From: an uncultured Gammaproteobacteria bacterium
Lineage (GTDB): Bacteria; Pseudomonadota; Gammaproteobacteria; Pseudomonadales; Azotimanducaceae
Length of the DNA: 37,766 nt
Reading direction: 5' to 3'
Assembly: GCA_913043815.1 (NCBI GenBank)
Contig: CAJWNY010000023.1
Coordinates: 1-37,766 of the forward strand
The position numbers were made by a program, and so were the translations under genes. The notes under the pieces are model-generated. The model searched no databases and was not told where the DNA came from. It saw only the letters and a list, made by a program, of their open reading frames with translations. Positions 32,492 to 37,766 of the stretch are shown one piece after another (the first letter of the stretch is position 1; each line of letters opens with the position of its first letter).

Positions 32492-33574
32492 TTATCCGGG
32501 CCGATTAGTGCGACCTTCAAATAAATGGTTCGGTCTGATGGCCTCGTATTCTGCCAATACAGGGGCGAACTCTTCTGGCGTGCTGGCGTGAATAATAATG
32601 CCGTCTGCTCCGGCGGAGAATTGATCAACCCATCTTTGCGCACACATTTTTGCATTGCCTACGGCCGCTGGACGCCAACTCTCCGGTATGAGTTTTTCAA
32701 TGCTTTCTAACTCGCTAAGTGTGGCAATGCTGTCTATGGCCCCCTTCATGCTAGCGACCACTGGCGCCTCTCTAAACTTACGCAGAATCTCTGTGTCCCA
32801 ACTATTCACGCCGACTAACAACTCGCCATAGCCTTTGATTTGTAGATAAGTTGCTAAGCGGGCGACGATGAGTTTCAGATAGTGTGCGTCGCTTATATCA
32901 CAGGCGGTAGCGAAGACTGACCATAGTTTGCCACCGCTTTTATGCTGCTGCGCTTCGCCTGCACGAAAACTGGCAACGGCGTTGCTGAGAGCTCGATCAC
33001 TCATGAACGTGTGGAGGTGAGCACCATCATAAATGCGCCCTGCATTCTCTAAACTTTTCGGACCAAAGCCGACATATAAAACCGGTATATCTTCATGTAC
33101 ATAGTTTGCTAGTTGCAGAGCATGATATTGGCCGAGTTCACTGTCGTGATTCATTATGGTTTCACCTCGCCAAAGCTGGCGCAGTAATTTTATAAAAGCT
33201 TCTTCGCGCGCGTAGGTTGGAAAATCTACATTCATAGCCTGCCAGCGTAATTTTACACCTTTGGCCAAGCCCAAACTGAACCGGCCTTGAGATAAGCTGC
33301 TTAATGTTGAACCCATTGATGCGGTAATTACCGGATGGCGCGTGTTTAAATTAGTGCCTGATGTACTGATAAAAATTGATTCCGTAACGGCGGCTACGGC
33401 TCCGCAAACTGCGGCTATTTCCTTATAGTCCGCGCGCTCAGAAATCATAATGCCGCCAATTCCGAGTGCTTCTGCGTCTTGCGCTTGAGCCAATATGTCT
33501 CGTGGTGTGCGTGTGTGTCCTGGCAAGCCGTAAAAGGCTAATTCAGGGAATTTTGATGTGTAGTTTGGATGCAT
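32492..33574 (-). CDS. LLM-class flavin-dependent oxidoreductase
   Basis: A 360-residue protein of the luciferase-like monooxygenase superfamily. ELAFYGLPGHTRTPRDILAQAQDAEALGIGGIMISER (11-47) forms the first barrel strands. ISTSGTNLNTRHPVITASMGSTLSSLSQGRFSLGLAKG (69-106) and YVGFGPKSLENAGRIYDG (around 170) are typical. It looks closest to the TIGR03857 group, whose actinobacterial members are thought to use F420; FMN is equally possible here because no F420 synthesis gene is visible. It is the last gene of the minus-strand operon, 17 bases after the ALO-type gene. It could reduce or oxidise an intermediate of the pathway. Confidence 0.85.
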   Translation of the reverse strand: MHPNYTSKFPELAFYGLPGHTRTPRDILAQAQDAEALGIGGIMISERADYKEIAAVCGAVAAVTESIFISTSGTNLNTRHPVITASMGSTLSSLSQGRFSLGLAKGVKLRWQAMNVDFPTYAREEAFIKLLRQLWRGETIMNHDSELGQYHALQLANYVHEDIPVLYVGFGPKSLENAGRIYDGAHLHTFMSDRALSNAVASFRAGEAQQHKSGGKLWSVFATACDISDAHYLKLIVARLATYLQIKGYGELLVGVNSWDTEILRKFREAPVVASMKGAIDSIATLSELESIEKLIPESWRPAAVGNAKMCAQRWVDQFSAGADGIIIHASTPEEFAPVLAEYEAIRPNHLFEGRTNRPG

Positions 33575-33591
33575 GAAATTACCGAATGAGT

Positions 33592-34764
33592 TTAAGGTCG
33601 AATGCTGTGCATGTACGGATTAAGGAACGTGCCGGTTGGATCAATGCTGTCACGCACGCGCCACCAGTCGCTCCAGCGCGGGTGCAGGTCGGCCATCTGT
33701 TGTCCGTTCAAATAGTTCACTTTGCCCCAGTGTGGCTTGCCGCCATGGGCTAAGAAAATTTCTTCGCAGGCACGGTAATAGGCTTCGTCTGGTTCATCAA
33801 TACCCTGGTGTACTGAGATGGTCACAGTAGGTCGTTGGTAAGCGGTAGATAGCCATACGTCGTCTTGGGCTAACGTGCGGTATTCAACGGGCCATTTAAC
33901 ATCGGTAAATTTGTCGGCTAACAGTTTTTGGATTTCAGTCATACAGGAAATGCCTGATTCCGCTGGCACGCTGTATTCCATTTCAGTATGTTTATGAGGC
34001 CTATGGTTGGGCAAAACCTCATAACTCCAGCCGTGACGTTGGCCTTCGCCCTTCAGTGGATACTGGGCGGGCTCTGTCGTTGCGTTGATCACCTTAACTT
34101 GGGCGGTATCAGTACGCGGGTACCAAAAAAATTCGCAATGTCGATTGTCGGCAATATAACTATCCAACTCTTGGAGTAGGGTGCTTAGTGGTGTTTGCCA
34201 AGTTTTCTCAACTAGGCAAAAAGATGGGTTAAGTGCAAGTTGGAGCCGCGTGATTATGCCAAACGCACCCAAGTGTAGGCGACTGGCTTGCCACAGTTCC
34301 GAATTTTCAACAGCAGAACAATCTATCAAACTGCCATCAGCTAATGCCAATCTGGCACCAACGACGCGGCTGCTAAGGTTTTGTAGTTTAGCGCCTGTGC
34401 CATGTGTACCTGTGGCCGTAGCACCAGATATGCTTTGTTGGTCTATGTCGCCTTGATTGGGCAAAGCTAGGCCTACTTGATGTAACGCGTTGCCCAAACT
34501 AAAGATACGGCTGCCGCCCCAAACCCAGGCGGTATTAGCTGCCTGATCGTGAGAGATGACGCCTGACAAACCCAGGGTGTCGACAATAACGTCGTTATTG
34601 CCCACCAAGTCCTGGTGGCTATGGCCACCGCCCACCGCACGCAGGCTTTGGCCGGCCTTGCTGCTGGCTAAAGCCAAAGCTGCAGCTTGATTCTCTGAGT
34701 AAACATGGGTTAATTGTTGCGGCTTATGTTGAAGTCTGCCCGACCAGTTATGCCATTGAGCCAT
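33592..34764 (-). CDS. FAD-linked oxidoreductase, D-arabinono-1,4-lactone oxidase type
   Basis: A 390-residue VAO-family flavoenzyme. The FAD domain has LRAVGGGHSHQDLV (41-54), with H48 in the place of the His that often binds FAD covalently. ATGTHGTGAKLQNLSSRVVGARLALADGS follows at about 115. The C-terminal half ends GGKPHWGKVNYLNGQQMADLHPRW and DSIDPTGTFLNPY; HWGK is the sugar-lactone (aldonolactone) oxidase signature. Members oxidise lactones or alcohols with oxygen or another acceptor. GGAAA precedes ATG 34764. It lies between the enoyl-CoA hydratase gene (67-base gap) and the LLM gene (17-base gap), so it belongs to the CoA-pathway operon, an unusual place for a sugar-lactone oxidase. 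The substrate is probably not a sugar; this is inference. Confidence 0.88.
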   Translation of the reverse strand: MAQWHNWSGRLQHKPQQLTHVYSENQAAALALASSKAGQSLRAVGGGHSHQDLVGNNDVIVDTLGLSGVISHDQAANTAWVWGGSRIFSLGNALHQVGLALPNQGDIDQQSISGATATGTHGTGAKLQNLSSRVVGARLALADGSLIDCSAVENSELWQASRLHLGAFGIITRLQLALNPSFCLVEKTWQTPLSTLLQELDSYIADNRHCEFFWYPRTDTAQVKVINATTEPAQYPLKGEGQRHGWSYEVLPNHRPHKHTEMEYSVPAESGISCMTEIQKLLADKFTDVKWPVEYRTLAQDDVWLSTAYQRPTVTISVHQGIDEPDEAYYRACEEIFLAHGGKPHWGKVNYLNGQQMADLHPRWSDWWRVRDSIDPTGTFLNPYMHSIRP

Positions 34765-34831
34765 ATTGGTTTCCGTTTTGAACTGTGAGTTGTTTGCTTG
34801 CTGTTATTTTCTTGCTATTAGAAACGCGCTG

Positions 34832-35659
34832 TTACGTGCCTGTGAACACGGGTGGGCGTTTGGCCATAAATGCAGCCACTGCTTCTTTGTGATCTTTAGT
34901 AGAAGCGCAGCGCATCAGGCGGTCGGCTTCTAGATCTAGTGAGGTGCGAAGGTCGCAGCCTATCGCTGCATTAATATTCTCTTTCATGTAGCCCAAGGCT
35001 ATTGGCGGCCCAGATGCTATGTGTTTGGCCAGAGCCATGGTTTCAGCTAAAAATTCTTTATCTGGCACTACTTGATTGAAAATCCCTAAAGCCAACGCTT
35101 CATCTGACTGCACACGTCGTGCGGTATAAAAGAGTTCTTTGGTTTTTGCTGGGCCAACTAATTGATTAAGTAACCAGCTGCCGCCGTAGTCTCCAGAAAA
35201 GCCAATGTTTCGATAAGCCGTAGTGACAAACGCCGATGCTGCGGCAATGCGAATGTCGCATGCTAGGGCTATGCAAAAACCGGCGCCAGCGGCCACGCCG
35301 GGTAGCGCTGCAATAGTTGGCTTGGAATGTTCAAATAATCGAGGGGTCAGAGTTTCATGCTTGTGTTTTAGTACTCGAGTCCGTTCTTGAATAGTAGGCT
35401 TGGGGATATCGGGGTCGTTACTGCCTGCGCCCATGCCACCTATATCGCCGCCTGCGCAAAAAGCGGAGCCAGCCCCCGTGATGATAAGGCAGCCCACGTC
35501 TTGTCGTGTGTCGAGATCAAGCAACGTCTGGCGTAACGCTGGTGTTAGGTTGTCGGACAAGGCGTTGCGCTTTTCTGGCCGATTTAAGGTGATTGTGGCT
35601 ACGCGATCTTCAATATGGCAGAGCAGTTCGTCCGTGCCGGTATCTATAGTTAAACTCAT
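34832..35659 (-). CDS. Enoyl-CoA hydratase/isomerase (crotonase) family protein
   Basis: A 275-residue crotonase-fold enzyme. The CoA-binding and oxyanion-hole regions are GSAFCAGGDIGGM (64-76) and GVAAGAGFCIALACD (121-135). The usual glutamates of a classical hydratase are not both apparent: the second active-site segment reads SGDYGGSWLLNQLVG (155-169), with D157 as the likely acidic residue. An isomerase, hydrolase or specialised hydratase is therefore as likely as plain enoyl-CoA hydratase. GGGGAG precedes ATG 35659. The gene follows the CoA-transferase by 72 bases in the same operon. Confidence 0.88.
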   Translation of the reverse strand: MSLTIDTGTDELLCHIEDRVATITLNRPEKRNALSDNLTPALRQTLLDLDTRQDVGCLIITGAGSAFCAGGDIGGMGAGSNDPDIPKPTIQERTRVLKHKHETLTPRLFEHSKPTIAALPGVAAGAGFCIALACDIRIAAASAFVTTAYRNIGFSGDYGGSWLLNQLVGPAKTKELFYTARRVQSDEALALGIFNQVVPDKEFLAETMALAKHIASGPPIALGYMKENINAAIGCDLRTSLDLEADRLMRCASTKDHKEAVAAFMAKRPPVFTGT

Positions 35660-35731
35660 GATGACTCCCCAGTTTTTCAGTTCGGTTAGCTGTTAGTTTT
35701 AGTCGCCGTTTTGTCTAGGACGTGACTGCGC

Positions 35732-36955
35732 TTAGATATATCCCTGGTCTTTAAGGGTGGCTTGCTCCTCAGCGTTGTAGCCGATTTCCTCCAAAATGTC
35801 TTGAGTGTGGCTGCCCACCTCCCCGCCAGGCCACTTTGTGGCGCCAGGTGTGGCCGAGAGCTTTGGCAGTATTGCGGGTATTTTTAGCGTGCTTTCTGCC
35901 ATGCCATCCTGACCCTTGATCTCCACTTCTTCAAACATTTCTCGAGCCTGATAGTGAGGGTCGTTGAAGGCATCTTCAATGCTAAAAATTGGCCCAACGG
36001 GTACATCTACCTGTTCTAAGCAGGTAATAACAGTGGTTGAGGTGTTAATTGATGTCCATGCGGCAACGGCGTCGTCGATAGTCTTTTGCTGTACAACGCG
36101 TCCTGGGTTTTTTTCCAGTGCGGGGTCATCGGCAAGATCGCCTCGTCCTATAGCCTTCATTAATCTAGCGTAAATAGAATCGCCGTTGCCGCCGATTACC
36201 ACATGTTTACCGTCAGCGCAGAGGTAAGTGTTGGTAGGCACAATGCCAGTGAGAGTAGAGCCTGCTGGCTCCCGAATTGCGCCGCCGCCGTCATACTCGG
36301 GCACAATGCCTTCCATTAAATTAAACATAGACTCGTACAACGCCACGTCTACTACTTGGCCTGTAGGTTGGCTTGGTCGGGCATTTTTTTTTGCCATCAG
36401 CGCCAGCAATATACCGATTACAGCGTGTATACCCGCAACGCTGTCGCCCAAGCTAAGATTAGGGCGCACCGGAACATCACCAGGAAATCCATTAATATAG
36501 CGAAAGCCGCTAAACGCTTCCGTAACCGAGGCGTAGCCTGGCTTCGTGCTGTATGGACCAGTCTGGCCATAACCCGATATGCGGGTGTAAATAAGGTCTG
36601 GGTTGTCTGTTTTAACGTCTTCAGGACCAAGGCCCCATTTTTCCATAGTGCCCGGCTTAAAGTTTTCTATAAGCACATCAGCTGTTTCTACGAGTTGGCC
36701 GAGGATTTTGCGGCCTTGGGCTGCGCGCAGATTTAAAGTAATCGATTTTTTATTCCTGCCCAAGCTGCGCCACCAATAGCTGGTCCCACTCTCATCCAAC
36801 AAGCGCCAGTTGCGTATCGGGTCGCCGTCGCCGGGCGGTTCAACCTTAATCACTTCAGCGCCGAAATAGGCGAGCATCGTGCCCGCGAAGGGGCCTGCTA
36901 AAAGCTGGCCGACTTCAATAACGCGTAAGCCGTCTAAGGGGCGTGGGTTGGTCAC
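35732..36955 (-). CDS. CaiB/BaiF family (class III) CoA-transferase
   Basis: A 407-residue class III CoA-transferase with all usual motifs: GLRVIEVGQLLAGPFAGTML (9-28), GAEVIKVEPPGDGDPIRNWR (32-51), GRNKKSITLNL (66-76), NFKPGTMEKWGLG (98-110), SGYGQTGPYSTKPGY (127-141) and catalytic D171 in NLSLGDSVAGIHA. It is the most regular of the CoA-transferases here, close in motif spacing to formyl-CoA and succinyl-CoA transferases. Its start overlaps the acyl-CoA dehydrogenase stop by 4 bases (ATGA), so the two are translationally coupled. It probably activates the acid that the dehydrogenase then oxidises. Confidence 0.92.
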   Translation of the reverse strand: MTNPRPLDGLRVIEVGQLLAGPFAGTMLAYFGAEVIKVEPPGDGDPIRNWRLLDESGTSYWWRSLGRNKKSITLNLRAAQGRKILGQLVETADVLIENFKPGTMEKWGLGPEDVKTDNPDLIYTRISGYGQTGPYSTKPGYASVTEAFSGFRYINGFPGDVPVRPNLSLGDSVAGIHAVIGILLALMAKKNARPSQPTGQVVDVALYESMFNLMEGIVPEYDGGGAIREPAGSTLTGIVPTNTYLCADGKHVVIGGNGDSIYARLMKAIGRGDLADDPALEKNPGRVVQQKTIDDAVAAWTSINTSTTVITCLEQVDVPVGPIFSIEDAFNDPHYQAREMFEEVEIKGQDGMAESTLKIPAILPKLSATPGATKWPGGEVGSHTQDILEEIGYNAEEQATLKDQGYI

Positions 36956-37766
36956 TTGCTAGGGTCCTTCGCCGCACTGTTACGTTGAACATTACGAAAC
37001 GGTCCTTCATCAAATCGAGGTTCTTTAGGTAAACCTAGGACCCGTTCGGCGATAATGTTGCGTTGTATTTCGTCGGTGCCACCGGCAATTGATACCGCTG
37101 GCACGGAAACCAGTATTTCTGCGACAACGCCGTCGTGAACACTAGTTGGACCAGTCAGCAAGGCATCATTGGCGCTGATATTGGTGTGCACCCGTGCGGC
37201 AAGACGCGCTATTTCACTGGCTACCAGTTTGCCCAGCGAACCCTCTGGTCCTTGGGGCTTGCCGGCTTTTTGTGCAGCTTTCGCGCGTTGCGCAGTCCAC
37301 TTGGCAGATTCGGACAAGATATGTAATCGGGCAATTTCCTGTCGCTGCACTGGATCGTTTATAGCACCTGTTTCTTGAGCCCGCTGCATGACTAAGTCTA
37401 CTCTTCCCGCACGTTGGGGGTACCACGTGTAAGGCTCGTTAGAAATATCTAATTCTTTTTTCAGTTCGATAAAAATGTTACCTTTTTGCTTTACCTTTTT
37501 GTTTTCTCTGTTTCTGTCGAATGAGCGGCGCTCGTGGGCAAGAGTAGTCATGGCAACCTGCCAGCCGTTTCCGGCGGTGCTGATAAGGTTCGCTCGTGGT
37601 ATTCGGGCATCGGTAAAGAACACTTCGTTGAATGACGCATGGCCGTTCATTTGGCTAAGTTGACGTACTTCTACGCCGGGTTGATGCATGTTGATGATGA
37701 AGTAACTTAAACCTTTGTGCTTGGCCTCGTCCCAGTCTGTGCGCGCGATAAGTAGGCCGTAGTGGG
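36952..37766 (-). CDS. Acyl-CoA dehydrogenase (C-terminal part)
   Basis: Partial: the frame is open across the right window edge, so the N-terminal half lies outside. The visible 270 residues begin HYGLLIARTDWDEAKHKGLSYF, then VRQLSQMNGHASFNEVFFTDARIP and AGNGWQVAMTTLAHERRSF. The all-helical C-terminal domain follows and ends with SVPAVSIAGGTDEIQRNIIAERVLGLP, the FAD/active-site region of the family. SIAGGTDEIQRN is typical. The helical domain carries a charged insert (NRENKKVKQKGN) and long helices, as in the acyl-CoA dehydrogenases of steroid and branched-acid pathways. It is the first visible gene of the minus-strand operon leading to the LLM gene. Confidence 0.93.
   Translation of the reverse strand, partial: HYGLLIARTDWDEAKHKGLSYFIINMHQPGVEVRQLSQMNGHASFNEVFFTDARIPRANLISTAGNGWQVAMTTLAHERRSFDRNRENKKVKQKGNIFIELKKELDISNEPYTWYPQRAGRVDLVMQRAQETGAINDPVQRQEIARLHILSESAKWTAQRAKAAQKAGKPQGPEGSLGKLVASEIARLAARVHTNISANDALLTGPTSVHDGVVAEILVSVPAVSIAGGTDEIQRNIIAERVLGLPKEPRFDEGPFRNVQRNSAAKDPSK

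Noticed and set aside
32431-32655. A 74-codon minus-strand frame over the end of the LLM gene
   Set aside because: It is an out-of-frame shadow of the LLM gene end with no protein-like features.

Overview
The window looks like chromosomal DNA of a marine-type gammaproteobacterium, perhaps of the Cellvibrionales/Spongiibacteraceae kind. That is inferred from gene content: an LptF permease, a QmcA/NfeD pair, TIGR03643-type and DUF3429 proteins, TonB-dependent uptake, and many class III CoA-transferases. No rRNA, tRNA, CRISPR array, transposase, integrase or phage gene was seen. Species cannot be fixed from the sequence alone.

Layout. (1) 1-3.2 kb, minus strand: the N-terminal part of a TonB-dependent receptor (ZnuD-like), a small DUF2946-like protein upstream of it, and a DUF885 lipoprotein peptidase. 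(2) 3.5-12.1 kb, mostly ordinary genes: a stand-alone CaiB-type CoA-transferase, nfeD-qmcA, a TIGR03643-type protein, a small hypothetical, DUF3429, an lptF without lptG, metY, an M50 protease and an ELM1-like protein. (3) 12.2-37.8 kb, a dense catabolic region. It starts with a fused double CoA-transferase (minus). A plus-strand block follows (14.9-22.2 kb): PhyH-type dioxygenase, alpha/beta hydrolase, NUDIX hydrolase, MFS/GPH transporter, TauD-type dioxygenase and Baeyer-Villiger-type monooxygenase. A minus-strand block comes next (22.3-31.4 kb): P450, phosphotriesterase-family hydrolase and DUF6265 protein, then, after one plus-strand gene of an uncharacterised family, two overlapping CoA-transferase genes, an epoxide hydrolase-like protein and an SCP-x-type thiolase. 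After a plus-strand HAD phosphatase, a last minus-strand operon (32.5-37.8 kb) carries acyl-CoA dehydrogenase (cut by the window edge), CoA-transferase, enoyl-CoA hydratase, an ALO-type FAD oxidase and an LLM flavoprotein.

How the genes may work together (inference). The oxygenases hydroxylate, epoxidise or insert oxygen into a hydrophobic, probably cyclic, isoprenoid- or steroid-like substrate. Epoxide, lactone and ester hydrolases open the products. CoA-transferases make CoA thioesters, and dehydrogenase, hydratase and thiolase shorten the chain. The substrate is unknown: no diagnostic steroid-ring genes, acyl-CoA ligase, P450 redox partner or transcriptional regulator was recognised in the window.

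The most unusual points are these. The CoA-transferases occur once as a fusion and once as an overlapping gene pair, and in both cases the upstream partner lacks the catalytic aspartate. A long bulged hairpin follows the thiolase gene. A chorismate-mutase-like helix fragment lies in an intergenic gap. Several operator-like repeats sit in promoter regions, although no regulator gene is present.
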